Of a stretch of DNA of 64,000 nucleotides, positions 16,905 to 25,212 are shown one piece after another. A program made the translations under genes and the position numbers. Source of the DNA: Clostridium_S neuense (lineage in GTDB: Bacteria; Bacillota; Clostridia; Clostridiales; Clostridiaceae); NCBI RefSeq assembly GCF_045310695.1, contig NZ_JBJIAA010000001.1, positions 1 through 64,000 on the forward strand, given 5' to 3'. The notes below the pieces were generated by a model that was given only the letters and a program-made list of their open reading frames with translations, was not told where the DNA came from and did no database searches. How positions within the stretch are numbered: position 1 is the first letter of the stretch; every line of letters starts with the position of its first letter.

Positions 16905-16962
16905 AGTTTAAAAAAAACATCTTACGAAACATTTAATAAATTCTTACGAAAACCTTACGATT
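16905..16962 (-). promoter_or_regulatory. Serine hydrolase promoter with 11-bp-spaced response-regulator boxes
   Basis: CTTACGA occurs at plus-strand 16921, 16943 and 16954, with a degenerate box (TTTAATA) at 16932, giving an 11-bp period. A possible -10 (TAAACT on the minus strand, 16905-16910) lies 10 bp downstream. The boxes lie between the kinase stop and the hydrolase start. The OmpR-type regulator encoded at 18047-18748 is the likely binder. Confidence 0.6.
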
Positions 16963-18069
16963 TTAAACCGGCAGTAATATTTGAAAAACTGTTTCAGCAT
17001 CGCTGCTCGTAACTTTAATATCACCCTTATGAACCTCTGCAATACTTTTAGCTATAGCAAGTCCCATTCCCTTACCACCGGTATTGCTGTTTCTCGATTT
17101 TTCACTTCTAAAGAACCTTTCAAATATATAAGGTATATCTTCTTTTGGTATCTTCCTACCATAATTTTTTATACTCACAGACGCCATGCTGTTAAGCTCA
17201 CTAATTTCAATATCGAGCTTCTTCCCTTCGCTTCCATAAAAAATATTGTTATTAATAATATTTTCAAAAAGCCTTACTATTAAATTAACATCCCCATTAA
17301 TGAATATTCTTTCAGCTGGAGCTTTAATATTAAAGGACATATTAGACTTTTCAAGCGTTGGAATAAAGCCAATCATTATCTGCTCCAATAAATCCGTTAT
17401 GCTTAGCTTCTCTTTTTTTATATTAATTCCCTTAAAATTAATGCTTGTATACTCAAGTAAATCATTCACTAAATTTTTTAGTTCATCACATTTTCTTAAT
17501 ATAATGTCCATGCAATTATCTGAGGCTTCCTTATCCCTGTAATCTATTTTTTTCATAGCTTCTACATATCCTATAACTGATGTCAATGGAGTTCTTATAT
17601 CATGGGAAATATTACTTATCATTTCATTTTTCATTTTTTCATTTTCACGATCTTTTTCAATTAGCTCCTCAAGCTTTCTTGACATAATATTAATATTATT
17701 AGCTATCTGCCCTATCTCATCTTTTGTATTTACTTTAATATCGACCTTGAAATTTCCCTTTGAAATCTCATTAATGTTTTCATTTATATCATTTATGTTA
17801 TAAATTATTTTCCTTGTAAATATGTAAAAAAACGTAGTAGTTATAAGAACAAAAACAACAAATGATACAAGCATGATATATGCAGTAAGCTTTAAATGAT
17901 TATTAGCCCATTCACCACTACTATTATAATCGACATTATATGCTAACTTTAAAAATTTAAACAATATAAAAATAGTTAATATTGCCGATAAAAAAATGCT
18001 TAGCATAAAAGCTTTTAGTACTTTAAATTGAATTCCTTTAAATAAATTAGCTTTCAATTTTATATCCAA
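16963..18069 (-). CDS. Sensor histidine kinase
   Basis: A 368-residue membrane kinase: TM1 at about 18-40, a short extracytoplasmic loop of about 20 residues, TM2 at about 62-84, a HAMP linker (about 85-137), phosphoacceptor His156 in NISHDIRTP, and a HATPase domain ending with GKGMGLAI. Its start overlaps the response regulator gene by 23 nt. It probably senses an envelope signal and controls the serine hydrolase just downstream. Confidence 0.9.
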   Translation of the reverse strand: MDIKLKANLFKGIQFKVLKAFMLSIFLSAILTIFILFKFLKLAYNVDYNSSGEWANNHLKLTAYIMLVSFVVFVLITTTFFYIFTRKIIYNINDINENINEISKGNFKVDIKVNTKDEIGQIANNINIMSRKLEELIEKDRENEKMKNEMISNISHDIRTPLTSVIGYVEAMKKIDYRDKEASDNCMDIILRKCDELKNLVNDLLEYTSINFKGINIKKEKLSITDLLEQIMIGFIPTLEKSNMSFNIKAPAERIFINGDVNLIVRLFENIINNNIFYGSEGKKLDIEISELNSMASVSIKNYGRKIPKEDIPYIFERFFRSEKSRNSNTGGKGMGLAIAKSIAEVHKGDIKVTSSDAETVFQILLPV

Positions 18070-18748
18070 CCCCCCAGACAGTTTTTATGATTTTAGGTTC
18101 TCTAGGGTTTTCTTCAAGTTTTTCTCTAATTCTAGCTATATGAACCATAACTGTATTATTACCCTGGAAATATTTTTCCTTCCATACTCTTTCAAAAATT
18201 TCTTCCAGTGGAAAAACTCTGTTAGGATTTTCAGCCATCAAAAGAACAATTTCATATTCTGTTTTAGTGAGATTAATTTCCTTTCCATAAACTTTAACCT
18301 CAAAAGTTTCTTTATTAATTTGCAGGCCATTAAGGTTTATTAAAGTATCTTTTGATTTTTCATTGTTATTGCCACTTAAATACATATACCTTCTAAGCTG
18401 AGCTTTAACTCTTGCCATAAGTTCTACTGTACTAAAAGGCTTTATTACATAATCATCTGCCCCTGTACTTAAGCCAATAACTTTATCTATCTCAGAGGAT
18501 TTAGCACTGAGTATTATAATTGGAATGTTTTTCGTCATTCTAACCCTTCTGCAAACCTCTGTGCCGTCAACCTTAGGCATCATTATATCAAGTATTATTA
18601 ATTGAATATCTGTGCTTTCTACAAGCTTAAGAGCTTCCTCACCATTACAAGCTTTTAATATGCTATAGCCTTCATTTTTTAAGTTAAACCCTACTAAATT
18701 AAGTATTTCTTTATCATCATCTACTACAAGAATTTTTTCACTACTCAT
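18047..18748 (-). CDS. OmpR-family response regulator
   Basis: 233 residues: a receiver domain with phosphoacceptor Asp54 in ILDIMMPK and a Lys in IKPFS, then a C-terminal winged helix (about 130-232, ending VWGVGYKIES). It is first in the operon with its kinase. Boxes with an 11-bp period before the downstream hydrolase gene are its likely targets. Confidence 0.92.
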   Translation of the reverse strand: MSSEKILVVDDDKEILNLVGFNLKNEGYSILKACNGEEALKLVESTDIQLIILDIMMPKVDGTEVCRRVRMTKNIPIIILSAKSSEIDKVIGLSTGADDYVIKPFSTVELMARVKAQLRRYMYLSGNNNEKSKDTLINLNGLQINKETFEVKVYGKEINLTKTEYEIVLLMAENPNRVFPLEEIFERVWKEKYFQGNNTVMVHIARIREKLEENPREPKIIKTVWGVGYKIES

Positions 18749-18783
18749 ACTACATACCCCTTAAAAATTTAAAATTCGTTTTT

Positions 18784-18812
18784 ATTATATCATGCTTGTA
18801 TACGTTCATAAA
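18784..18812 (-). promoter_or_regulatory. Promoter of the second two-component operon
   Basis: On the minus strand: TTTATG, a 17-bp spacer ending in TGA, then TATAAT, which is an extended -10. The rest of the 401-bp gap (18749-19149) holds family 2 repeat copy C; nothing else is recognised. Confidence 0.5.
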
Positions 18813-18983
18813 TATTACTGAAACATATAAGACCTTGAAACTTGTAATGTACACTTATAAGTTAACTAGAACAAGCCGACCTCAATTCTCTATGGAGCAA
18901 AAGATAATTTATGTGAGTTTAATGTAATATCTGAATTTGCAAAACAATTCAACTGCAACCTAAAAATAATAGAAGATAGAGAA

Positions 18984-19140
18984 CATTATTTTCATAATGA
19001 TGATTTTTCTCCGCTATCGCTTCAAAAAATCTTAAACTTACCGGCACAAAGCACTTAAAATATAGTATTCAGCTCAGCTGGCATTATTAAGTTTTAAGAT
19101 TTACCTGAGGGAAACAAAAGGTAAACCCACATTCATTATA
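18984..19140 (-). repeat. Intergenic repeat, family 2 copy C
   Basis: Read on the minus strand it contains TTTACCTTTTG, then CTCAGGTAAATCTTAAAACTTA, CAGCT..GCTGAATACTATATTTTAAG and TTTAAGATTTTTT..AGCGATAGCGGAGAAAAATCATC, in the same order as copies A (34864-35103) and B (36003-36211). It ends about 10 bp from the stop codon of the PHP gene. The flanking arms are weaker than in A and B. Confidence 0.65.
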
Positions 19141-19149
19141 CTCTGATTT

Positions 19150-20022
19150 TTAGTTTGCATTATTTATAGATTTCCTGCTTATAATCCTAGTATAAACCTC
19201 ATAAGATATAAATAGATTGTTATTTTTTCCAGTTCCAAGCTTTATTTCCGGCCTATTTGCTCCATGATAGTCCGTTCCACCAGAAAATATCAAATCATAT
19301 TTTTTTATTAAATAGTCTAGAAATTTATAATCATCTGCATTAAATGAAGGATAATATCTTTCAACTCCATCTAAGCCAACACTTATTAAATATTTTATCT
19401 CATCCTCTATTTCATCATTATTAAGTCCAGCAAAGCCTATTGATTTATTATAATGAGCTAAAAAAGACAATCCTCCTGCCTTTTTTATAATACTAATAGC
19501 AGTTTCTGCCTTCATAAGTTCACCTTCACCATAAGGAATTGGATCTAAATACTTGTCCCAAATTTCTTGAGCTGTACTGCACAATTTATTTTGAGTAAAA
19601 TATCTATAAATGTCGTATCTATCTAAATACTTTTCAAAAGCCTTTTCTTTTAACTCTTTTATGCTTATATCTATTCCTTTGCCTCTTATTGTAGACAAAA
19701 TGTATTCTACTCCGCTGTCCCTAGCCTTTTTCATCTTATTATACTGGTATAAAAAATCTTCATTTTTAGGGTCAATTCCAATTCCTAAAATATGAAGTAT
19801 TCTCCCATTTTTGTATAGAGAACTTATCTCTATTCCATTCAAAAAATCTATATTATTATCTTTTGCAAGTAATTTAGCTTCTTTTAAGCCACCTATATTA
19901 TCGTGATCTGTAAGTGCTACTGCTTTAACCTTTTCTAAAGTAGCTGTTTCTATCAATTGTTTGGGAGTGCTTGCTCCATCAGAAATATTAGTATGGGTAT
20001 GTAAATCTATTTTATACTCCAT
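19150..20022 (-). CDS. PHP-domain phosphoesterase
   Basis: A 290-residue soluble metal-dependent phosphoesterase. The PHP metal motifs are DLHTHTNISDG at the N-terminus, LTDHDN, HYNKS in the middle and GGTDYHG near the end. The best-known relatives are the YciV/RNase AM-type 3',5'-nucleoside bisphosphate phosphatases and histidinol-phosphatase-like enzymes. The ATG follows GAGGTG. It is a single-gene unit with a promoter at 20040-20068 that matches the one before the response regulator at 13948. Confidence 0.8.
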   Translation of the reverse strand: MEYKIDLHTHTNISDGASTPKQLIETATLEKVKAVALTDHDNIGGLKEAKLLAKDNNIDFLNGIEISSLYKNGRILHILGIGIDPKNEDFLYQYNKMKKARDSGVEYILSTIRGKGIDISIKELKEKAFEKYLDRYDIYRYFTQNKLCSTAQEIWDKYLDPIPYGEGELMKAETAISIIKKAGGLSFLAHYNKSIGFAGLNNDEIEDEIKYLISVGLDGVERYYPSFNADDYKFLDYLIKKYDLIFSGGTDYHGANRPEIKLGTGKNNNLFISYEVYTRIISRKSINNAN

Positions 20023-20039
20023 ATAATCACCTCAGTTCT

Positions 20040-20068
20040 AGTATATACATTCTTTTTAGTTCAGTAAA
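20040..20068 (-). promoter_or_regulatory. Promoter of the PHP gene, duplicate of the one at 14747
   Basis: TTTACT, a 17-bp spacer and TATACT on the minus strand. The 62 bp from 20039 to 20100 differ from 14746-14808 at only a few positions. Confidence 0.6.
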
Positions 20069-20157
20069 CACACAACTTTTTTACAGAATAATACTTATAA
20101 ACAAATTAATAACACCGATTATATAAATATGAACATATAGAATGGAGTGATAATTAT

Positions 20158-20778
20158 ATGAACATAAATCCAATACAAACAGTATCAAAATTTAATAAAA
20201 GCTCAAAAACTAGTAATAAAACCTCAAGGATAGATATTGATTTTTCTGATGTCTTAAGCAATACTAACTTAGTTCCTTTAAGTCTTAAGGAGATTAAAGA
20301 TGAATGTTGGAGTAACATTTTAAACCAAATTAATAGTGAACCACCTGAAGATAGGGAAGAAGATTTAAGAATTTTTGGTGACTTTAGAAATAAGGGCTAC
20401 ACTTTTTTTCCAGATTCACTTGATGCACAAAAAAAAATACTTCCATGCTTTCCACCTGCTACAGTGCCCGGCCATATAAGAGAGCAATTCAATAATTCTT
20501 TTAATAATCTAAATATAACACCCGATCAAAAGGATGTGATAATTGATTGCTTAAAAAAGGGATATGCTCAATATTTTAAAGAACATAATAATAACAATTT
20601 AGCCCTATATGATAAAAATAACTTTAAAGACTCGATTTCTTTCTTGATAAAGTATGTTGAAGAAAATAGACAATATCTAGCCGCAGATACTAAAGTTGAT
20701 ATAGAAAAAGGCCTTTATAAAGATCTTTACGAGCCAACAAAAGATTTTTTAAATAATTTCCTTAAACACTTAAAATGA
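20158..20778 (+). CDS. Hypothetical protein
   Basis: A 206-residue soluble protein, no family recognised. It has no signal peptide or membrane segment. It is rich in Asn, Lys and Asp, starts with a low-complexity Ser/Lys/Thr stretch (residues about 9-25) and appears mostly helical. The start is supported by GGAG about 10 nt upstream. It is the only rightward gene here, between the PHP gene and a family 1 repeat. Confidence 0.65.
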   Translation: MNINPIQTVSKFNKSSKTSNKTSRIDIDFSDVLSNTNLVPLSLKEIKDECWSNILNQINSEPPEDREEDLRIFGDFRNKGYTFFPDSLDAQKKILPCFPPATVPGHIREQFNNSFNNLNITPDQKDVIIDCLKKGYAQYFKEHNNNNLALYDKNNFKDSISFLIKYVEENRQYLAADTKVDIEKGLYKDLYEPTKDFLNNFLKHLK

Positions 20779-20790
20779 ACTTGAATTTTA

Positions 20791-21041
20791 TTTTTTCCTT
20801 GCACTCCCGTGGGGGTGAAGTAACAATGCTGAAGGAACAGTTGACGGCATTTTCAAAAAAATAACAAGTCCATCTAGTGGTTAATTTTGTGTAATATTTC
20901 GTCAACTGAACCCGCTAAGACTGCCTAGTATTAACGGAACCAGTTTCCTCGTATTGCACAAAATCATCTCACAATATGGACTTGTTATTTTCTTTCAGAT
21001 TTATAGAATTTTTTTAATGTGACGAAGCATTGCTAATTAGC
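20791..21041. repeat. Hairpin repeat, family 1 copy 3 (different core)
   Basis: The left 50 bp (TTTTTTCCTTG.ACTCCCGTGGG, then GAAGTAACAATGCTGAAGG) and the right end (AGATTTATAGAATTTTTTT, then GACGAAGCATT) match copy 2, but the interior is different. It has its own perfect 16-bp stem (20858-20873 with 20976-20991) and a second stem inside it (about 20884-20896 with 20952-20964). CAGTTGACG at 20838-20846, outside the stem, is complementary to 20900-20908 inside the loop, which is pseudoknot geometry. It ends about 6 bp from the flavoenzyme stop codon. Confidence 0.65.
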
Positions 21042-21046
21042 CTTTT

Positions 21047-22939
21047 TTATATTTCCATTGCCGCATCAAAACCAGTTCTTGTTGCATTCCACAAGGTGCC
21101 ACCTTTTGCATTGCAGTCTCCAATAGCATAGGTTTCTTCTACTATATCTTTAAACAATTCAACCTGTTCTTTATCTGCTCTCACACCTAGAGATAAAATT
21201 ACAGTATCGCATGGAATAACTTCTTTTTTTCCAAATTTATTTTCTACAACTGCACCTTCTTCTGTAACATCAGCTAATTTAACCTCACAGGTGAAAGTTA
21301 CCCCTTCTTTTTTAAGAAGTTCTTTTAGCGCAAGCATACTTATTTGTATACCATCAGCACCTATTCTCTCTTCTGGAAGCATGTCTATAACTTTAACTTT
21401 CTTTCCCTCTCTTGATAAGCTAAGTGCCGCTTCAAGACCTGTAAAGCCAGCTCCTACTATTACAATATTTTGTCCGACTTTTACTCTTTTAAGTTCCACA
21501 TCTCCAACCCACGCAAGCTTTTCTGTACCACTTAAAGCAAACTTAGGAATGATTGGCTTTGCTCCAACTCCTATTAAAACTGCATCTGGTTTTTCACTAA
21601 TTACATTTTCTCTTGTTGCTGCTGTATTAAGTTTTACTTCTATTTTAGGATTGTTCATTACAGTTCTAATTGACCAATCCAAATACTTTTTCATGTCTTT
21701 TTTAAATGCTGCAGTAGAAGCCATTCTTAAAGCTCCGCCAAGTTCATTATTTTTTTCAAAGATAACAACCTTGTGACCTTTTTTAGCTAATACCCTTGCT
21801 GCTTCAAGACTTGATGGTCCCCCTCCAATTATAACTACCTTTTTCTTTCGAACTTCTTCTATAATTTTAGGAAATTGAATTTCTCTTCCTATAAGTGGAT
21901 TAACAGCACATCTTAAATGTAAAAACTGTGTATGAGTTCTATTAATGCAAGTGTTACAGCGTACACAAGGTCTTGTTTCTTCGCTTTTTCCCTTATACGC
22001 ATTGCTTACACAATTAGTATCCGCTAAAATATTTCTTATCATAGCAACCACATCAACATCACCCTTTGATACAGCTTTTTCTGCCGTTTCCAAATCAAAG
22101 CTGCCAACTACCGACACCGGAATGTTAAGTTCTCTTTTAAATCTTTTAGCTGCCTCTAAATTCATTGCACGTGGAAAATAAGTTGGCTGAAATAAATATG
22201 GAAGAAGAGAATTTTCTGAAAGAAGTCCTCTCGAAACATGCATCATATCTACTTTATCTTGAATTTTCTTTGCATATTCTAAAGTTTCCTCTATTTCAGA
22301 ATTTCCTTCTAATAATTCCTCTGCACTTATACGATATTCTATTGCAATTTTATTTCCAACTTTTTTGCGTATTGCCTCTAATAGCTCCGTGCCAAACCTA
22401 CATCTATTTTCAAAACTTCCGCCATATTCATCTGTTCTATGATTATATTTTTTAGAAAAGAACATTGCTGGAACATTTCCATGTGCGCCATGAAGCATTA
22501 TCATATCAAAACCAGCTATCATGCATCTTTCTGCAGCATTTGCGAAAAGTTCTATGAGGTGTTTTACTTCTTCTTTACTGCTTTCTGTTGCCACAACCTC
22601 TGGCGGCATAAGCATATATTTTCCAGACACTAATTCTATACTAGCTAAGGCTCCATATGTATGAATTATCTCTGCTATATCTGCTAAATCTGCTATGCAT
22701 AAGGGACTTCCAACACTGGTTATAGGTGCCCCTGAAATTTCTTCATCTATTGATGAAACCCCTAAAGTAACAATTCCAGCTCCAGATCTAGCGAGAGACC
22801 TTGTATATGCTAAAAATTCTGCATTATTTCCACCATCTTTTGAGCATAAAAATGATCCTGCTGGAGAAACCTCTATACGATTTTTAGCTGTAAAATTTCC
22901 TATCTTTATAGATTTAAAAATATTAGAATTCTTGTCCAT
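21047..22939 (-). CDS. NADH:flavin oxidoreductase, Old Yellow Enzyme/2,4-dienoyl-CoA reductase type
   Basis: A 630-residue three-domain flavoenzyme. The N-terminal FMN TIM barrel (about 1-340) holds the HGAHG substrate/FMN motif. A Cys cluster for one [4Fe-4S] follows (CVRCNTC, then a Cys in LRCAVN), and C-terminal FAD- and NAD(P)-binding Rossmann regions carry VVIIGGGPSS and IVIVGAGFTG. Relatives reduce enoates, dienoyl-CoA or bile-acid intermediates. The frame is open 26 codons upstream, but GGGAGG lies 7 nt before the ATG at 22939. It lies just downstream of a LysR regulator on the same strand. The true substrate is unknown. Confidence 0.88.
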   Translation of the reverse strand: MDKNSNIFKSIKIGNFTAKNRIEVSPAGSFLCSKDGGNNAEFLAYTRSLARSGAGIVTLGVSSIDEEISGAPITSVGSPLCIADLADIAEIIHTYGALASIELVSGKYMLMPPEVVATESSKEEVKHLIELFANAAERCMIAGFDMIMLHGAHGNVPAMFFSKKYNHRTDEYGGSFENRCRFGTELLEAIRKKVGNKIAIEYRISAEELLEGNSEIEETLEYAKKIQDKVDMMHVSRGLLSENSLLPYLFQPTYFPRAMNLEAAKRFKRELNIPVSVVGSFDLETAEKAVSKGDVDVVAMIRNILADTNCVSNAYKGKSEETRPCVRCNTCINRTHTQFLHLRCAVNPLIGREIQFPKIIEEVRKKKVVIIGGGPSSLEAARVLAKKGHKVVIFEKNNELGGALRMASTAAFKKDMKKYLDWSIRTVMNNPKIEVKLNTAATRENVISEKPDAVLIGVGAKPIIPKFALSGTEKLAWVGDVELKRVKVGQNIVIVGAGFTGLEAALSLSREGKKVKVIDMLPEERIGADGIQISMLALKELLKKEGVTFTCEVKLADVTEEGAVVENKFGKKEVIPCDTVILSLGVRADKEQVELFKDIVEETYAIGDCNAKGGTLWNATRTGFDAAMEI

Positions 22940-23025
22940 ATGATTACCTCCCATTACTTGTATACACCTATTATAATTCTCATTTATTTTAATTAGAAAT
23001 ACAATAAAATAATGCAACCATAAGA

Positions 23026-23907
23026 TTATCTTATAGATGCATTATTTATAAATAAATCTACGCATGGATTTGTATTTCCTTTTAAATATGCTGCACTAAA
23101 TTTAATTGAATGTGGTTCTCCTTCTATTTCTACAAATGAAACTTTTTCATTATTTAGTTCTTTAACTTTTTTAGGAACAATACTTATTCCCATATTTAAA
23201 TCTATCATTAAGCTTAAAATTGGACTATCTGCAGCAGTTATTATAGACTTTGGAATAATATTGTATTTGTTGTAGAAGCTTAAGAAGTGTTCATATGTCT
23301 TTGTTTTTTTCTCATTTGCTACAACTATATTATTTTCCCTTGAAAGCTCCTCTCTTGATACCTTTAGTTTACATGCTAATTTATTACTAGAATTCATCAT
23401 AGCACACACATTGTCTTCAAATATTATTTTATAATCAATTCTATCTAATTCCTCTATATCATATGGCCAGGTAAATACTACATCATAAATTTTACTTTCA
23501 AGCTCTTTACTTATTTTTTCAAAGGATGCTCTTTTAAAATTGATTTCAACTAAAGGATACATTTTTTTAAATTTATTTAGTATTTGTGGCAAAAATAATT
23601 CCTCTGTTCCGCCGCATATCCCTATTGTTATCATTCCTTTATATCCATAAGCCACACTTTCAGCTTTTTTTACTGTGTTTTTATACTCTTTCACTACATT
23701 TTTTACACCATCATAAAATACTTTCCCAGCTTCAGTAAGCTCAACATTTTTGCTAGTTCTTGTGAATAACTGAAATCCAAGCTCTTGTTCTAAGGAATTT
23801 ATTTGCTGGCTAATAGCTGACTGTGCCAAATAACATTCCTTTGCCGCCTTAGTAAAATTCAAATTATCAGCCACACTTATAAAGTAAATAAGTTTATTCA
23901 TTTGCAT
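23026..23907 (-). CDS. LysR-family transcriptional regulator
   Basis: About 293 residues. The N-terminal winged helix-turn-helix is typical (LNFTKAAKECYLAQSAISQQINSLEQELG in short pieces), followed by a LysR substrate-binding domain starting near ITIGICGG. Three nearby ATGs are possible; the one at 23907 has GGGGGA at good spacing, while 23925 has GAGG closer in. It is 86 nt upstream of the flavoenzyme and probably controls it. The divergent upstream region carries three phased palindromes. Confidence 0.9.
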   Translation of the reverse strand: MQMNKLIYFISVADNLNFTKAAKECYLAQSAISQQINSLEQELGFQLFTRTSKNVELTEAGKVFYDGVKNVVKEYKNTVKKAESVAYGYKGMITIGICGGTEELFLPQILNKFKKMYPLVEINFKRASFEKISKELESKIYDVVFTWPYDIEELDRIDYKIIFEDNVCAMMNSSNKLACKLKVSREELSRENNIVVANEKKTKTYEHFLSFYNKYNIIPKSIITAADSPILSLMIDLNMGISIVPKKVKELNNEKVSFVEIEGEPHSIKFSAAYLKGNTNPCVDLFINNASIR

Positions 23908-23944
23908 ATAACCATCCCCCATCATCTACCTCATAAAAATTTAA

Positions 23945-23973
23945 TTTATACCCTTATACTATATCATTTTCAA
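23945..23973 (-). promoter_or_regulatory. Promoter of the lysR gene
   Basis: On the minus strand: TTGAAA, a 17-bp spacer, TATAAA. Confidence 0.5.
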
Positions 23974-23980
23974 ATACATT

Positions 23981-24047
23981 CAATATATTAAAATTTATTT
24001 ACAATATATTGAAATTCATTGTTCAATATATTGTAAAGTGATATACT
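23981..24047. promoter_or_regulatory. Phased CAATATATTG operator array and lipoprotein promoter
   Basis: CAATATATT(A/G) words start at 23981, 24002 and 24024, spaced 21 and 22 bp, which is two helical turns. The third lies inside the spacer of a good plus-strand promoter (TTGTTC at 24019-24024, 17 bp, TATACT at 24042-24047). Binding there would block transcription of the lipoprotein gene, and the array could also act on lysR. Confidence 0.6.
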
Positions 24048-24101
24048 AACTCCTGAAGGTGCTACAAATGCATAATTTTTTTATATTAAGGAGATATATT
24101 A

Positions 24102-25115
24102 ATGAAAAAAATTTATTTAACCACCATATTAACAATATGTATTCTAACTTTCAGTATTGGTATAACAGGTTGTTCAAATACAAACCAAAAATCTGATGTT
24201 ACTAAAAGTCAATCTTCTACGGTTAAAAAGACTAATGGAACAAGCGTTTCAAATTCTTCATCTACTTCTAAGGATACTGCATTAGCTGAAGCAAGTAATT
24301 CTTCATCAAATAGTGGCACTAAAACAATTGACTATAATCAATATATTAAAAAGGTATGGGTTGTAAAAGGATCAGCTAATAAGGCATATAATTATTCCTC
24401 TTTCTGCATTTCTAAAATTGCAAATGGAAAAATAGAAGGAAAATTAGCTACAAATGCAATAGCTGAACCAAGCTATTACTATTATATACCTAATCATCTA
24501 GGATATTTGGGAAATCTAACTGGAACAATTAATAATAATACAGCCGAATGCCAGTTTAGCGATAATGATGGAGACAAAGGAAATGTTACATTAACTTTTA
24601 AAGCAAATGATGAGATAAAAGCTACCATTAAATATACAAATAAATCAAACGCTTATAAAGATTTATCTCTAGATGGAGCCTTTTTGTTTATACCAAATAA
24701 TCTTAAAGATATGAACAATTTTACACCTTTTAAAGACCAATGTTTCACAGTAAATTTAAATTCGTGGGGAAATGTTAACTTTGTATCAGGAAAAGTAACA
24801 GGAGGAAAACACATACCTACATTATTTTATTTAACAAATAAAAACGGAGATATTCTTTACAATTTTGATTCACCATTTCCATACAGTGTGACGCCTAAAG
24901 CTGTCTCATTTAAAGATATAAACAAGGACGGACTAAAAGATATAATCATTATCGTTTCTGCTAATGAGGACAGTTCTTCATCAATAGCTAAAGTTTTCTT
25001 TCAAAAGGCTGATGGTTCATTCAATAATGATGGTAAGTTGGATGAAGAAATAAATTCTTCAGGTAATAATAAAGATATAAAAACTGTATCCGACTATCTT
25101 TCTAAAAAGTTTTAA
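24102..25115 (+). CDS. Lipoprotein of unknown function with C-terminal FG-GAP-like segment
   Basis: A 337-residue exported lipoprotein: signal peptide with lipobox ITGC, so Cys24 is lipidated. A Ser/Thr/Asn-rich linker follows (about 25-80), then a globular domain with no family I recognise. Near the C-terminus DINKDGLKDIIIIV resembles an FG-GAP/EF-hand-like calcium loop. It is expected on the outer face of the membrane. It is transcribed alone from the promoter at 24019-24047 and divergent from lysR. Confidence 0.75.
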   Translation: MKKIYLTTILTICILTFSIGITGCSNTNQKSDVTKSQSSTVKKTNGTSVSNSSSTSKDTALAEASNSSSNSGTKTIDYNQYIKKVWVVKGSANKAYNYSSFCISKIANGKIEGKLATNAIAEPSYYYYIPNHLGYLGNLTGTINNNTAECQFSDNDGDKGNVTLTFKANDEIKATIKYTNKSNAYKDLSLDGAFLFIPNNLKDMNNFTPFKDQCFTVNLNSWGNVNFVSGKVTGGKHIPTLFYLTNKNGDILYNFDSPFPYSVTPKAVSFKDINKDGLKDIIIIVSANEDSSSSIAKVFFQKADGSFNNDGKLDEEINSSGNNKDIKTVSDYLSKKF

Positions 25116-25121
25116 CTAAGG

Positions 25122-25167
25122 GTAAAGCCACATTTTTGTTTGACTATTAACGAAAATGTGGCTTTAC
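25122..25167 (+). terminator. Terminator of the lipoprotein gene
   Basis: A perfect 15-bp stem (25122-25136 with 25153-25167), 6 nt after the stop codon. The T-run that follows is weak. Confidence 0.65.
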
Positions 25168-25176
25168 TATTAATAA

Positions 25177-25209
25177 AAATGGACTTATCCTGTATGGCAA
25201 GTCCATTTT
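25177..25209. terminator. Bidirectional terminator
   Basis: AAAATGGACTT pairs with AAGTCCATTTT and is followed by T-rich sequence in both directions. It serves the convergent lipoprotein (+) and membrane protein (-) genes. Confidence 0.75.
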
Positions 25210-25212
25210 TTA

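Noticed and set aside
21291..21776. A 161-codon plus-strand frame opposite the flavoenzyme.
   Set aside because: Antisense shadow; low-complexity Ser/Leu/Phe composition and no ribosome-binding site.
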